Origin: an uncultured Opitutia bacterium
Lineage (GTDB): Bacteria; Verrucomicrobiota; Verrucomicrobiia; Opitutales; Opitutaceae
NCBI GenBank assembly: GCA_903820035.1
Contig: CAIJFT010000331.1
Span: forward strand, 1-64,000
Reading direction: 5' to 3'
Length of the DNA stretch: 64,000 bases
The translations under genes and the position numbers were made by a program. Shown in pieces: positions 27,000 through 37,263 of this stretch. Position 1 is the first letter of the stretch. Every line of letters begins with the position of its first letter. The notes below the pieces were generated by a model. The model was not told the DNA's origin. It made no database searches and worked only from the letters and a program-made list of their open reading frames with translations.

Positions 27000-27030
27000 A
27001 GTTGAAAGGTGAAAGTTGAAGGGTGAAAGT
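27000..27030. repeat. Degenerate heptamer array (AGTTGAA/AGGTGAA)n
   Basis: agttgaa-aggtgaa-agttgaa-gggtgaa-agt, 7-nt period. Confidence 0.7.
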
Positions 27031-27041
27031 GGGCTTGGCCC

Positions 27042-27065
27042 GTAGCCCTGCGCGTGAGCGCAGGG
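27042..27065 (+). repeat. REP-like element: GTAG followed by perfect 8-bp hairpin
   Basis: GTAG-CCCTGCGC-GTGA-GCGCAGGG. Confidence 0.7.
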
Positions 27066-27109
27066 TGCAGGGTCCGCCCCGCGAACCTTTGAACCCGGTG
27101 TGTGTGTGT

Positions 27110-27176
27110 CCCGATGTCCGGATAGGTCTGGATCGGAAAGTGACCTGACGGGAGGTGATCCGATGAAGACATCGGG
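27110..27176. other. Nested stem structure in leuD-exbB spacer (possible structured RNA or palindromic element)
   Basis: CCCGATGTC (27110-27118)/GACATCGGG (27168-27176), ATCGGA/TCCGAT (27132-27137/27159-27164), ACCT/AGGT (27143-27146/27153-27156). Confidence 0.5.
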
Positions 27177-27259
27177 TCCCTCAGGGTCGCTCTTCCAAAA
27201 TACTTCCGAACTTTTGCCTCGCCGCGACGTCTGACCGCAGCACGTTCTCTTCTTTCGCC

Positions 27260-27829
27260 ATGTTCTTCGCCGTTCTCGATGTTATTAAAGGTGCAGGTGT
27301 TCTCATCTGGCCCCTGTTGATCTGTTCCGTCGCCGCCGTATTTATCGTGTGCGAGCGGTCCTACTCCCTCCGGAAGGCGGCGATCATGCCGCAAGATCTC
27401 GTCGACGCCGTAGTGAATGGCCGGCCCTTGATGGGCGGCAAGCACACCGTGCTCGCCCGGATTGTGGATTTCGCCGAGCAACACAAGAACGACGAGGGGG
27501 CGGTCAAGGCCTTCGCCCGTCTCGAAGTGAACCGCATGGAGCGGGGGATTCCCTACTTGGACGTTATTTACGCCGCCGCCCCGCTCATTGGCCTCACCGG
27601 TACGGTCACCGGTTTGTTGCAGGTCTTCTCCCAAATTTCGCCGGACACCGGCCTGCCGGACCCCGTGGCCTTCACCAAGGGCGTCGCACTCGCGCTGTCC
27701 GCGACGGTCATCGGTCTTTGCATCGCCATTCCTTCGCTGGTCGGCAGCGGCTACCTGCAGCGGAAGATCGAGAACTACGCCGCGCAACTCGACGTATTGC
27801 TTGAGCGCATTCTCACCCGCACGCGCTGA
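27260..27829 (+). CDS. exbB: MotA/TolQ/ExbB proton channel family protein
   Basis: AAPLIGLTGTVTGLLQVFSQISPDTGLPDPVAFTKGVALALSATVIGLCIAIPSLVG. Confidence 0.92.
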   Translation: MFFAVLDVIKGAGVLIWPLLICSVAAVFIVCERSYSLRKAAIMPQDLVDAVVNGRPLMGGKHTVLARIVDFAEQHKNDEGAVKAFARLEVNRMERGIPYLDVIYAAAPLIGLTGTVTGLLQVFSQISPDTGLPDPVAFTKGVALALSATVIGLCIAIPSLVGSGYLQRKIENYAAQLDVLLERILTRTR

Positions 27830-27832
27830 GTT

Positions 27833-28231
27833 ATGAGCCTGCTCGCCCAGAAGCGCCGCAAGCGGCCCGAGATGAACCTCGTGCCCTTGATCGACGTGCT
27901 CGTGATGCTGATCTTCTTCGCGTTCGTCACGATGCAGTTCAAGTCTGCCGCCACGCTCAACATCACATTGCCCAAGGTGGAGACCGCCGGTAAGAATGAA
28001 TTTCGGGGCAGCGTCACCATCAGCATCGCGAAAGACGGCGGCATCAGCCTCAACGGCAAGGCCGTCACCGACGGCGAGCTGCCGGCGCTGCTCCAGCAGG
28101 TGAAGAACGTCGACAAGGACATTCCCGTGCTCATCCGGTCCGACGAAAAGGCGACACTCGATCGGCTCACGTTTGTCTGGGATGCCTGCCGCAAGGCTGG
28201 TCTGAATAAGCACAGCCTGCAGTCGCGCTAA
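27833..28231 (+). CDS. exbD: ExbD/TolR biopolymer transport protein
   Basis: MNLVPLIDVLVMLIFFAFVTMQFK; typical TolR size, directly after exbB. Confidence 0.92.
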   Translation: MSLLAQKRRKRPEMNLVPLIDVLVMLIFFAFVTMQFKSAATLNITLPKVETAGKNEFRGSVTISIAKDGGISLNGKAVTDGELPALLQQVKNVDKDIPVLIRSDEKATLDRLTFVWDACRKAGLNKHSLQSR

Positions 28232-28315
28232 TCCGCCGAGCACGTTCGCGGTTGGACGAGACCGGGACAGAAGCTGCGGGTTGCACGCCGCCGAGATATT
28301 TTCCACCGTGCGCGC

Positions 28316-29002
28316 ATGAAGATCGTGCTTACAGGTGTTACCCGCGGCCTCGGCCGCGCGCTGGCGGACGAGTTTATCCGGGGCGGTCATACCGTTCTGG
28401 GCTGTGGTCGCAGTGGTGACGCGATCTTCGACCTGCGGATGACTTACCAGGCGCCGCATGATTTTTCCGTCGTCGATGTCGGCCTCGATACCAAGGTCTC
28501 GATCTGGGCGGCGAAGATTTTGGAGAACGACAGTCCGCCGGACCTCCTGATCAATAACGCTGCCGTGATGAACCGTCTGGCGCCGCTTTGGGAGCAGGAC
28601 GACCGGGAGTTCACCAAATTGGTCGATGCGAACATCCGGGGCGTGCAGAATGTGATTCGCCACTTTGTTCCGGCGATGGTCGCGCAAAAAAAAGGCGTGA
28701 TCGTGAATTTTAGTTCCGGCTGGGGCCGGAGCGTGGCGCCGGACGTGGCATCGTATTGCATGTCCAAGTGGGCGATCGAAGGTCTGACCAAGGCGCTCGC
28801 GGCGGAGTTGCCTGCGGGTATGGCGGCGGTACCGCTGAATCCCGGGGTGATCGACACCGCGATGCTCCGCTCGTGTTGGGGCGAGGGCGCGGCATCGTGT
28901 CAAAAAGCCGAATCGTGGGCCAAGCTCGCCGCGCCTTTTATCCTGAAGTTATCGGCCAAGGATAACGGGCGCTCCGTCAGCGTGCCGGGATCGGAGGAGT
29001 GA
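28316..29002 (+). CDS. SDR family NAD(P)-dependent oxidoreductase
   Basis: MKIVLTGVTRGLGRALADEF ... LLINNAAVMN ... SSGWGRSVAPDVASYCMSKWAIEG. Confidence 0.92.
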   Translation: MKIVLTGVTRGLGRALADEFIRGGHTVLGCGRSGDAIFDLRMTYQAPHDFSVVDVGLDTKVSIWAAKILENDSPPDLLINNAAVMNRLAPLWEQDDREFTKLVDANIRGVQNVIRHFVPAMVAQKKGVIVNFSSGWGRSVAPDVASYCMSKWAIEGLTKALAAELPAGMAAVPLNPGVIDTAMLRSCWGEGAASCQKAESWAKLAAPFILKLSAKDNGRSVSVPGSEE

Positions 29003-29110
29003 CGGGTGGGAACGCGATCGCGCGTGTCGCGCCAAGGTTGATCGGCTCCATGCCGGTCATGACGCTACCCGGGTGTCTCGGCGGACGCCAGATAGCTGGG
29101 GCGCGGGCGC

Positions 29111-29142
29111 AAAAAAGCCGGACCGCATTTGCGTCCGGCTTT
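29111..29142 (-). terminator. Rho-independent terminator (stem symmetric; T-run on minus strand)
   Basis: AAAAAAGCCGGAC-cgcatttgc-GTCCGGCTTT. Confidence 0.85.
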
Positions 29143-29178
29143 GGGCTCGATGAGCAATCGGATTAAGGGAGCGCTCGC

Positions 29179-29379
29179 TTACCGCCGCGCGTCGCTGCTG
29201 GGGTAGATCTGCTGAACCCGGTGCGCCTCCTTGGTCACGGGGACAAGGAAAGAGAATTCCGCGGCACAGCGCCACGAGCGACTCTCAAAGGCTTGCAGAA
29301 ACCTGAGCATCCGTTGCTTCCGGCGCTCCCGGCTGAAGAGGTTGGCGGCACTGACTTGATTTGGGAATGGGGTCTGCAT
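29179..29379 (-). CDS. Candidate small protein, 66 aa, unknown function
   Basis: MQTPFPNQVSAANLFSRERRKQRMLRFLQAFESRSWRCAAEFSFLVPVTKEAHRVQQIYPSSDARR; followed on its own strand by a strong terminator. Confidence 0.5.
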   Translation of the reverse strand: MQTPFPNQVSAANLFSRERRKQRMLRFLQAFESRSWRCAAEFSFLVPVTKEAHRVQQIYPSSDARR

Positions 29380-29689
29380 GGTTGTACGGGGTGTTGCACG
29401 CGTTATGCCAAGCAGCAGAGGGTATTGTTAGTTGCCATGCAGCAACGGATAAGGTTACGGATCTGTAAAAGTATGGTCGTGGTTGGTCGGGAGAGTTTGC
29501 CCAGTTTGGGCATTGAGCTGCGGGAAATTCCCCAACACTGCGATGGGGGCCGAGCGCACGCGCGGGTTTTAGCCGGCGTAAGCCGACGGTGGCCGAACGA
29601 TATCCGAGGCCGGCTGGGGTTAGCTGAATCCACCGCCCGAAACGGGCGCGGCACGGCCATCGCCGAGTCTTCGGCGCGCGGTATTTCGC

Positions 29690-32600
29690 TCAACCGACCC
29701 ACGCTCGGGCGTTGCGGAAGACGCGCATCCAGGGGCTGTCCTCGGGCCAATCCTTCGGCGCCCAGCTCATGCACGAGCTCCGGAAGACGCGCTCGGGGTG
29801 CGGCATCATGATCGTGACGCGACCACTCGCGGTCGTCAGCGCGGTCATGCCGCGCGGCGAACCGTTCGGATTCAGCGGATACCGCTCGGTCGGCTGATGG
29901 TGGTTGTCGACAAACCGCGCGGTCACCAGGCCGGAGTTACTGCAGGCGAGCATCGCAGCCTCGTCCCTGAACTCGGTGAAGCCTTCGCCGTGGGCGACGG
30001 CGATTGGAATCACGGAGCCTTCCATGCCGGCGAACAGGACGCTCGGGCTGCGCTCGATCTTTACCGAGACGAAGCGCCCCTCATAGCGTTCGCTTTGGTT
30101 TTGCACGAAGCGCGGCCAGTGGTCGGAGCCGGGGATGATCGAGTGCAGGTTGCTCATCATCTGGCAGCCATTGCAGACGCCGAGGGCGAAGGTGTCGGGT
30201 CGCGCAAAGAACGCCGCGAACTCAGTCCGTGCGCGCTCGTTGAAGAGCACGCTCTTGGCCCAGCCTTCGCCAGCGCCCAGCACGTCGCCGTAGCTGAAGC
30301 CGCCGCAGGCGACGAGGCCGCGGAAGTCCGCGAGCGTGACGCGGCCAGCCAGGATGTCGGTCATGTGCACGTCGACCGCCTTGAAACCGGCCCGGGTGAA
30401 TGCCGCCGCCATCTCCACCTCTCCGTTCACTCCCTGCTCGCGCAGGATCGCCATCGGCGGGCGTTCGCGGAGGGTGATCGGGGCGGGGTTAAGGTCGAAG
30501 GTGATTTGCGGCGCGAGGCCGGGATCGGCGGTGTCCAGCTTGAGCTGATACTCGGACTCGGCGCAGGCGGGATTATCCCGGAGTGCGGCGATCTGCCGGG
30601 TGACGTCGGACCAGATGGCGCGTAGCGCCGTGAGCGGCTCGTTGAGCAGCGTCTCCGTGGTGCGGGTGACCCGGAGGGTGTGGTCGGAGTTGAGCCGGCC
30701 GATGCGCGTCGTGCAGGCCTTCAGCCGGTGTTGGCGGAGCACGAGCGAAACCTCGTCGAGGTCCTCGGCGCGCACCTGGATGACGGCGCCGAGCTCCTCG
30801 CTGAAGAGGGCGGAGAAGGCATTGTGGCCGGCGGGGATGTTGAGGTCGACGCCGGTGTGGCCGGCAAACGCCATCTCGACGACGGTGGCGAGCAGGCCGC
30901 CGTCGGAGCGGTCGTGATAAGCGAGGATGCGCTTTTCGCGGCCGAGTTGCTGAATGGCGTTCCAGAAGCCCTTGAGGTCGGCGGGATCGTCGACGTCCGG
31001 CGTGGCCTGGCCCATTTGGGAAACCACCTGGGCCAGGATCGAGCCGCCCAGGCGGTTTTGGCCGCGGCCGAGGTCGATCAGGAGCAGCAGCGAGTCGGCG
31101 ACGGGCTGCAGTTGCGGCGTGACGGAGAGGCGGATGTCGGCGACCGGTGCGAAGGCGGAGACGATGAGCGAGGTCGGCGCGGTGACGCGCTTTGTTTTGT
31201 CGCCGTCCTGCCAGACGGTGCTCATCGACATGGAGTCTTTGCCGACGGGAATCGTGATGCCGAGGGCGGGACAAAGTTCCATGCCGACGGCCCGGACTGC
31301 GGCGTAGAGGTCAGCCCCATCGCCGGGCAGGCCGGGGGCGGCCATCCAGTTGGCGGACAGGTTGACCTTGCCGATCGCCCCGATCTGGGCGGCGGCGAGG
31401 TTGGTCAACGCTTCGCCGACGGCGAGGCGGGCGGATGCGGCGGCATTGTTCACCGCGACGGGGGTGCGCTCACCCATGGCCATCGCCTCGCCGGTGTAGA
31501 CGTCAAAGGCCGCGGCGGTGACGGCGCAGTCCGCCACGGGAACCTGCCACGGGCCGACCATCTGGTCGCGCGCAACCAGGCCACCCAGCGTGCGGTCGCC
31601 GATGGAGATGAGGAAGGTCTTGTCGGCCACGGTGGGGTGGACGAGCACGCGGCGCACCGCCTCTTTCAGGGTGAGCGGGCCGAGTTGCAACGGCAGTTGC
31701 GGGCGCTGGTGCGACGTCTCCGAGCGGTGCATACGCGGCGGTTTTCCGAGCAATACGTCGAGCGGGAGGTCGATGGGCGTGTTCTTGAAATGGGGATCCT
31801 CGAGAACGAGGTGCTTCGCTTCGGTGGCTTCGCCGACGACGGCGAACGGGCAGCGTTCGCGGGCGCAGAGCTGCGTGAACAGTTCAAGTTTCGCCGCGGG
31901 CACGGCGAGCACGTAGCGCTCCTGGGACTCGTTGCACCAGATTTCGAGCGGCGACATGCCGGGTTCGTCGTTGGGAATTTTGCGCAGGTCGAAACGGCCG
32001 CCGCGGCCGCCGTCGTTGACCAGTTCGGGTAACGCGTTCGAGACGCCGCCGGCTCCCACGTCGTGGATAAACGCGATCGGGTTATCGGCACCGAGGGCCC
32101 AGCAACGGTCGATGACCTCCTGACAGCGACGTTGCATCTCGGCGTTGTCGCGCTGCACGCTGGCGAAATCGAGGTCCTCGTTGCCGTGGCCGCTAGCCAT
32201 CGAGCTCGCGGCGCCGCCGCCGAGTCCGATGTTCATCGCGGGCCCGCCGAGGACGATGAGTTGGTCGCCCGGCTGGATCTTTCCCTTCTGCACGTGCTCG
32301 GCTTTGATGTTGCCGAGGCCGCCGGCGAGCATGATCGGCTTGTGGTAGCCGCGTAGTTCGGTGGACGGGAGCTGGGCGTTGGGCGCGCCGCGCTGAGCCT
32401 CGGTCTTGGCGGCGGGAACTTCCTGCTCGAAGGTGCGAAAGTAGCCGTTGATGGCGGGGCGGCCGAATTCGTTGTTGAACGCGGCGCCGCCCAGCGGCCC
32501 CTCGATCATGATGTCGAGCGCGGAGACGATTCGGCCGGGTTTGCCGTGGTCCTTTTCCCAGGGTTGGATCGCGCCGGGAATCCGCAAATTGGAGACGGTG

Positions 32601-33613
32601 AAGCCGACGAGGCCGGCCTTGGGCTTCGAGCCGCAGCCGGTGGCACCCTCGTCGCGGATCTCGCCGCCGGAGCCGGTGGCGGCGCCGGGGAAGGGGGAGA
32701 TGGCGGTCGGGTGGTTGTGGGTTTCGACTTTGCAGAGGAGGTGGATGTCCTCGTCGTGGGCGGCGTACTCGTTGGTGCGCGGGTCGACGTAGAAGCGGCC
32801 GCCGCGGGTGCCGGCGAGGACGGCGGCGTTGTCCTTGTAGGCGGAGAGGATGCCGTCGGGGTGTAGTTCGTACGTGTTCTTGATCATCTGGAACAGCGAA
32901 CGGTCCTGCTTTTCGCCGTCGATGTCCCAGGTGGCGTTGAAAATCTTGTGCCGGCAGTGCTCCGAGTTGGCCTGCGCAAACATCATCAATTCGATGTCAT
33001 GCGGATCACGGCCGAGCGTCGTGAAGGCCGTGACGAGGTAGTCGATCTCGTCGTCGGCAAGGGCGAGGCCGAGCGTGCGGTTGGCGGTCACCAGGGCATC
33101 GCGCCCCTGGGTCAGCACCGGTACGCTGGTCATCGGGCGGGGTGGTTCGTGGCGGAAAAGGCCGGCGCAGGCGTCGAGGCTCTCCAGCACGACCTGCGTC
33201 ATGCGGTCGTGGAGTTTGCTGGCGAGCAGGCTGTGGCTTGCCGGAAGCTCAAGATTGGCTGGATCCTCCATATCGACGGTGTAGGCGACGACGCGTTCGA
33301 TGCGCCGGACGGCTTCGAGCCCGCAGATGTGGGCGATGTCGGTGGCTTTCGAAGACCAGGGTGAGAGGGTGCCCGGGCGGGGGGCGACGACGCGGAGCAC
33401 ACCGGTCACGGGCGCGGCGGCGCGGCGCGGGCCGTAGACGAGGAGTTTTTCGAGAACGGCCAGTTCGGTGGCGGTGAGTTCGCGAGAGAGTTCGGCGACG
33501 TGGACAAATTCGGCGGCGACGGCGCGGACCCTCAGCCCGCTGGCGACGAGGTCCTCTTGGAGCTTTTGCAGACGAAAAAGGGAGAGGGCAGGTGAACCGC
33601 GGAGAATCAGCAT
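29690..33613 (-). CDS. purL: Phosphoribosylformylglycinamidine synthase (large single-chain PurL with C-terminal glutaminase)
   Basis: Start [52 protein letters not shown]-terminal [12 protein letters not shown] ... PHPERVFR. Confidence 0.95.
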   Translation of the reverse strand: MLILRGSPALSLFRLQKLQEDLVASGLRVRAVAAEFVHVAELSRELTATELAVLEKLLVYGPRRAAAPVTGVLRVVAPRPGTLSPWSSKATDIAHICGLEAVRRIERVVAYTVDMEDPANLELPASHSLLASKLHDRMTQVVLESLDACAGLFRHEPPRPMTSVPVLTQGRDALVTANRTLGLALADDEIDYLVTAFTTLGRDPHDIELMMFAQANSEHCRHKIFNATWDIDGEKQDRSLFQMIKNTYELHPDGILSAYKDNAAVLAGTRGGRFYVDPRTNEYAAHDEDIHLLCKVETHNHPTAISPFPGAATGSGGEIRDEGATGCGSKPKAGLVGFTVSNLRIPGAIQPWEKDHGKPGRIVSALDIMIEGPLGGAAFNNEFGRPAINGYFRTFEQEVPAAKTEAQRGAPNAQLPSTELRGYHKPIMLAGGLGNIKAEHVQKGKIQPGDQLIVLGGPAMNIGLGGGAASSMASGHGNEDLDFASVQRDNAEMQRRCQEVIDRCWALGADNPIAFIHDVGAGGVSNALPELVNDGGRGGRFDLRKIPNDEPGMSPLEIWCNESQERYVLAVPAAKLELFTQLCARERCPFAVVGEATEAKHLVLEDPHFKNTPIDLPLDVLLGKPPRMHRSETSHQRPQLPLQLGPLTLKEAVRRVLVHPTVADKTFLISIGDRTLGGLVARDQMVGPWQVPVADCAVTAAAFDVYTGEAMAMGERTPVAVNNAAASARLAVGEALTNLAAAQIGAIGKVNLSANWMAAPGLPGDGADLYAAVRAVGMELCPALGITIPVGKDSMSMSTVWQDGDKTKRVTAPTSLIVSAFAPVADIRLSVTPQLQPVADSLLLLIDLGRGQNRLGGSILAQVVSQMGQATPDVDDPADLKGFWNAIQQLGREKRILAYHDRSDGGLLATVVEMAFAGHTGVDLNIPAGHNAFSALFSEELGAVIQVRAEDLDEVSLVLRQHRLKACTTRIGRLNSDHTLRVTRTTETLLNEPLTALRAIWSDVTRQIAALRDNPACAESEYQLKLDTADPGLAPQITFDLNPAPITLRERPPMAILREQGVNGEVEMAAAFTRAGFKAVDVHMTDILAGRVTLADFRGLVACGGFSYGDVLGAGEGWAKSVLFNERARTEFAAFFARPDTFALGVCNGCQMMSNLHSIIPGSDHWPRFVQNQSERYEGRFVSVKIERSPSVLFAGMEGSVIPIAVAHGEGFTEFRDEAAMLACSNSGLVTARFVDNHHQPTERYPLNPNGSPRGMTALTTASGRVTIMMPHPERVFRSSCMSWAPKDWPEDSPWMRVFRNARAWVG

Positions 33614-33808
33614 GGTCGAGTGGGGGAGGACGCTCGCGAACATCGCGGGTGCGGTCAAGGAGCGGGTGGGTGAGCGCCCCGCCGCTCGGCGTTTCCGCGC
33701 GGTTAAGACGCGGACCGCGGAGAAAGCCGTTGACCATTCCCAAGCGCTTCGCGGAGTCTGATTTTTTCCACGCCGGATGACGAACCACAACTTAGCGCGA
33801 TCGAAGGC

Positions 33809-35719
33809 ATGAGCGACCGGATCACCCACGAGTGCGGCGTTGCGATGGTGCGGCTGCTCAAGCCCCTGTCCTACTATCAGGAAAAGTACGGCTCGCCGCT
33901 CTGGGGCTTCACCAAGCTTTTCCTCCTGATGGAAAAGCAACACAACCGCGGCCAGGATGGCGCCGGAGTTGCCTGTGTGAAGCTGGATGTGCCGGCCGGC
34001 ACGCCGTTCATGTTCCGCGAGCGCAACATCAAGTCCAACCCCCTCGACCGCATCTTTCGCGGTCTGCTGAAGCAGTACAACGAGCAGGTCGACACCGGGG
34101 CGATCCATCCCGAGTTCACCGACACGGTGAAGAAGAACTTCGATTTTGGCGGCGAGCTTTTGATGGGCCATCTCCGCTACGGTACGAGCGGCGGTTACAG
34201 CCAGTCCTCCTGTCATCCGTTCTTCCGGCGCAGCCCGTGGCCGACGCGCAACCTGGCGCTCTGCGGTAATTTCAACCTCACCAATACCGAGGAGCTGAAC
34301 CGCTCGCTTATCGCCATGGGGCAGCACCCGATCTTCGCGACGGACACGCAGGCGATCCTGGAGAAAATCGGCTTCTTCCTCGATGAGGAGCACGAGGATA
34401 TCTACCGCTTCCTGCGCAAGCGCGACATCGGCGGCGCCGAGCTTTCGCAACGCATCAGCGAGGATCTGGATGTCACGCGGGTGATCACCCGTGCCGCGCA
34501 GAAATGGGACGGCGGTTACGTCCTCTGCGGCCTGATCGGCAATGGTGATGCCTTTGTCGTCCGCGACCCCTCGGGCATCCGGCCTTGTTTCTATTTTCAG
34601 AACGACGAGGTGGTCGCGTTTGCCTCCGAGCGGGCGCCCCTGATGACCGTGTTCGACCTGGCGGTGGAGCAGGTTCGGGAGGTCGAGCCCGGTCACGCCG
34701 TTGTGATCAAGAAGCGCGGCACCGTCACGTCCGCGCCGTTTACCGCGCCGCTGCCGCGGGCGTCGTGCTCCTTCGAGCGCATCTATTTCTCCCGCGGCAA
34801 CGACGTCGACATTTACCGCGAGCGGCAGGCCCTCGGGGGCCAACTCGCGCCACAGGTGCTAAAGTCGATCGGTCACGACTGGGGCAACACCGTTTTCAGC
34901 TTCATTCCGAATACTTCGGAGACCGCGTTCTACGGACTCATGCACGCGCTCCGCACGCTGCGGCGGGACGAGGTGAAGGCCGCGATCCTCGCCGCCAGCC
35001 GGGCCGGGACGCTCGACGAGGCCACCCTCGATAACCTGATTTTGCGCAACTGGCCCCGCGGTGAGAAAGTGGTGAGCAAGGACATCAAGATCCGCACCTT
35101 CATCGGGCAGGAAAATCTCCGCAACCAGCTCGCGAGCCACGTCTACGACATCACCTACGGCTCGGTCCGCTCCGGCGAGGACAACCTCGTCGTGGTCGAC
35201 GACTCGATCGTGCGCGGCACGACGCTCCGGCGTTCCATCCTGCGCATCCTGGCCCGTCTTAACCCGAAGAAGATCGTCATTCTTTCCACCGCGCCGCAGA
35301 TCCGCTACCCGGATTGCTACGGCATCGACATGTCGGAGCTGGGTAAATTTATCGCGTTCGAGGCGGCCGTGGCGCTTTTGCGTGAACGTGGTCAGGAAAG
35401 CTTGCTCGATGAAGTCTACGAACTCTGCCGCGAGGAGGCGGCCAAGGGCGGGCCGCATAACCACGTCCGCCGGATCTACGATTCATTCAAGCCTGAGGAG
35501 ATTTCCCAGAAGATCGTCGAGCTCGTGCGCCCGAAAAACCTGGAGTGGAAGGGCGAGTTTGAAATCATCTTCCAGACGATTGAGAACCTGCACGCCGCGG
35601 TGCCGCAGCACACGGGCGACTGGTATTTTACCGGCAAGTATCCCACCCCCGGCGGTTACCGGGTCGTGAATCAGGCTTACCTGAATTACTACGACAAGAA
35701 CGACGGCCGGAGCTACTGA
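33809..35719 (+). CDS. purF: Amidophosphoribosyltransferase
   Basis: [20 protein letters not shown] ... [12 protein letters not shown] ... [17 protein letters not shown]. Confidence 0.95.
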   Translation: MSDRITHECGVAMVRLLKPLSYYQEKYGSPLWGFTKLFLLMEKQHNRGQDGAGVACVKLDVPAGTPFMFRERNIKSNPLDRIFRGLLKQYNEQVDTGAIHPEFTDTVKKNFDFGGELLMGHLRYGTSGGYSQSSCHPFFRRSPWPTRNLALCGNFNLTNTEELNRSLIAMGQHPIFATDTQAILEKIGFFLDEEHEDIYRFLRKRDIGGAELSQRISEDLDVTRVITRAAQKWDGGYVLCGLIGNGDAFVVRDPSGIRPCFYFQNDEVVAFASERAPLMTVFDLAVEQVREVEPGHAVVIKKRGTVTSAPFTAPLPRASCSFERIYFSRGNDVDIYRERQALGGQLAPQVLKSIGHDWGNTVFSFIPNTSETAFYGLMHALRTLRRDEVKAAILAASRAGTLDEATLDNLILRNWPRGEKVVSKDIKIRTFIGQENLRNQLASHVYDITYGSVRSGEDNLVVVDDSIVRGTTLRRSILRILARLNPKKIVILSTAPQIRYPDCYGIDMSELGKFIAFEAAVALLRERGQESLLDEVYELCREEAAKGGPHNHVRRIYDSFKPEEISQKIVELVRPKNLEWKGEFEIIFQTIENLHAAVPQHTGDWYFTGKYPTPGGYRVVNQAYLNYYDKNDGRSY

Positions 35720-35950
35720 GCCGCGGTTCTGGGGAGGTAAGATTGGCCGTCCCCAGGCGGGGCCGATGTCGCCGTCGGGCTTGAACGCGGGCCGCCTGTG
35801 CTGGAGGGCCCCGCGCTCCGGCTGATTCCCTTATCATCTGGAGAGGTGGGCGGGTCCATTCTTGTGGCGGCGACTTCGTTCCGCGGGAAATGGTCACGGC
35901 GCTGAAGATGCGCTTCCCTCGCGCGGTCCGTTCGCTTTTGCTTTTCACGC

Positions 35951-37057
35951 ATGTCCCTGTCTTACGAAAGCTCCGGCGTCCGCTACGACCAACTTGATGC
36001 GTTCAAGCGCGCGTGCCAGCAGGCGGCGCGGACGACGTCCGGCTTGCTCACGGACCACGGCTACGCCGAGCCGGCGACGACCCGCGGTGAGAGCGCGTAC
36101 CTGATCGAGGCGGTGGATCATTTTCTCGCGCACGTCGAGGAGGGGCTCGGCACCAAGAACCTCGTGGCCGACGCCGTTTATGCCGCCTCGGGCAAATGTT
36201 TCTACCGCGAGATCGCCATCGATACCGTCGCGACGATCGTCAACGACCTCATCACGTGCGGTGCGCTGCCCATCTCGGTCGCGATGCACGCGGCGGTCGG
36301 CGATTCGGGCTGGTTTGCCGACGCGACGCGCACCAACGCGCTCGTGGCCGGCTTCGCCGAGGGCTGCCGCAGCGCCGGCGCCGTGTGGGGCGGCGGCGAG
36401 ACACCGACCCTGCGCGGGATCGTGCAACCCGAGGCGATCGTTCTGGCCGGCTCCGCGATCGGCAGAATTTCACCGAAAAATCTGCGCATTACCGGCGAGG
36501 TGCACGACGGCGACGGGATTATTTTCTTTGCGAGCTCGGGCGTGCAGACCAACGGGCTCTCGCTCTGCCGCCACATCGCCGCGCGGCTGCCGCAGCAATA
36601 TCAAACGCCGATCGGGCACGGCGATCCGCGTTCGTTCGGCGAGGCCTTGCTTGCGCCGTCGGTGATTTACGTGGCCTTCGTGCGCGAGTGCCAGCGCCGC
36701 GGGCTGAAACTGAATTACGTGGCGCACGTGACCGGCCACGGCTGGCGCAAACTGATGCGGCTCGAGGAGCCGTTTGTCTACGAGATCACCGCGCCGCGCC
36801 CGGCACCCGCACTGTTTCAATTCATGATGGAGGCCGGCCCGATTGAACTGCGGGAGGCTTACGCGACCTTCAACATGGGCATCGGTTTCGCCGCGTATGT
36901 CGCGCCGGAAAATATCGAGGCGGCCCTCGCGGTCGCCAAGGCCACCGGCTACGACGCGTGGCTCGCCGGCACCGTGAAGAAGGCGGGGGCCCGCAAGGCG
37001 GTTGTCGTGCCGAGCCTCGGCCTCACCTTCGAGGGCGACACGCTGCAGGTGCGGTGA
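35951..37057 (+). CDS. purM: Phosphoribosylformylglycinamidine cyclo-ligase (AIR synthase)
   Basis: MSLSYESSGVRYDQLDAFKRACQ ... GGGETPTLRGIV ... NMGIGFAAYV. Confidence 0.9.
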   Translation: MSLSYESSGVRYDQLDAFKRACQQAARTTSGLLTDHGYAEPATTRGESAYLIEAVDHFLAHVEEGLGTKNLVADAVYAASGKCFYREIAIDTVATIVNDLITCGALPISVAMHAAVGDSGWFADATRTNALVAGFAEGCRSAGAVWGGGETPTLRGIVQPEAIVLAGSAIGRISPKNLRITGEVHDGDGIIFFASSGVQTNGLSLCRHIAARLPQQYQTPIGHGDPRSFGEALLAPSVIYVAFVRECQRRGLKLNYVAHVTGHGWRKLMRLEEPFVYEITAPRPAPALFQFMMEAGPIELREAYATFNMGIGFAAYVAPENIEAALAVAKATGYDAWLAGTVKKAGARKAVVVPSLGLTFEGDTLQVR

Positions 37058-37065
37058 CCGCCGCT

Positions 37066-37141
37066 GTCGGCCAGCGCGCTTGCGCGCGCCCCGAGCGCAG
37101 CGGTATGCAACCGAGGCGCGCTCGCCAGCGAGCTGCCCTAC
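37066..37141. repeat. REPIN-like palindromic element, copy 1 of a two-copy family
   Basis: GTCGGCCAGCGCGCTTGCGCGCGCC...CGAGGCGCGCTCGCCAGCGAGCTGCCCTAC; minus strand begins GTAGGGCAGCTCGC-TG-GCGAGC. Confidence 0.75.
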
Positions 37142-37263
37142 AAAGCTGACGCCACTCCGGGCCAAATGCGGCGGTTGGAAACCGCCGCTCCGGTCGGTGT
37201 GGTCAAAAACGTTTTCACGCGTTGACGCCCGCGAAGCGGCCCTCGCATGCTCCCGATTTACCC

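Noticed and set aside
27099-27109. (GT)n microsatellite as phase-variation switch
   Set aside because: Very short and far from a start codon; not convincing by itself.
24950-28903. 1317-aa minus-strand ORF
   Set aside because: Antisense to leuC, leuD, exbB, exbD and an SDR gene, all clearly recognisable; Arg/His/Asp-rich composition typical of GC-rich antisense frames.
33614-34843. N-terminal extension of the purL ORF
   Set aside because: Overlaps purF on the opposite strand; the native start MLILRG at 33613 matches PurL N-termini.
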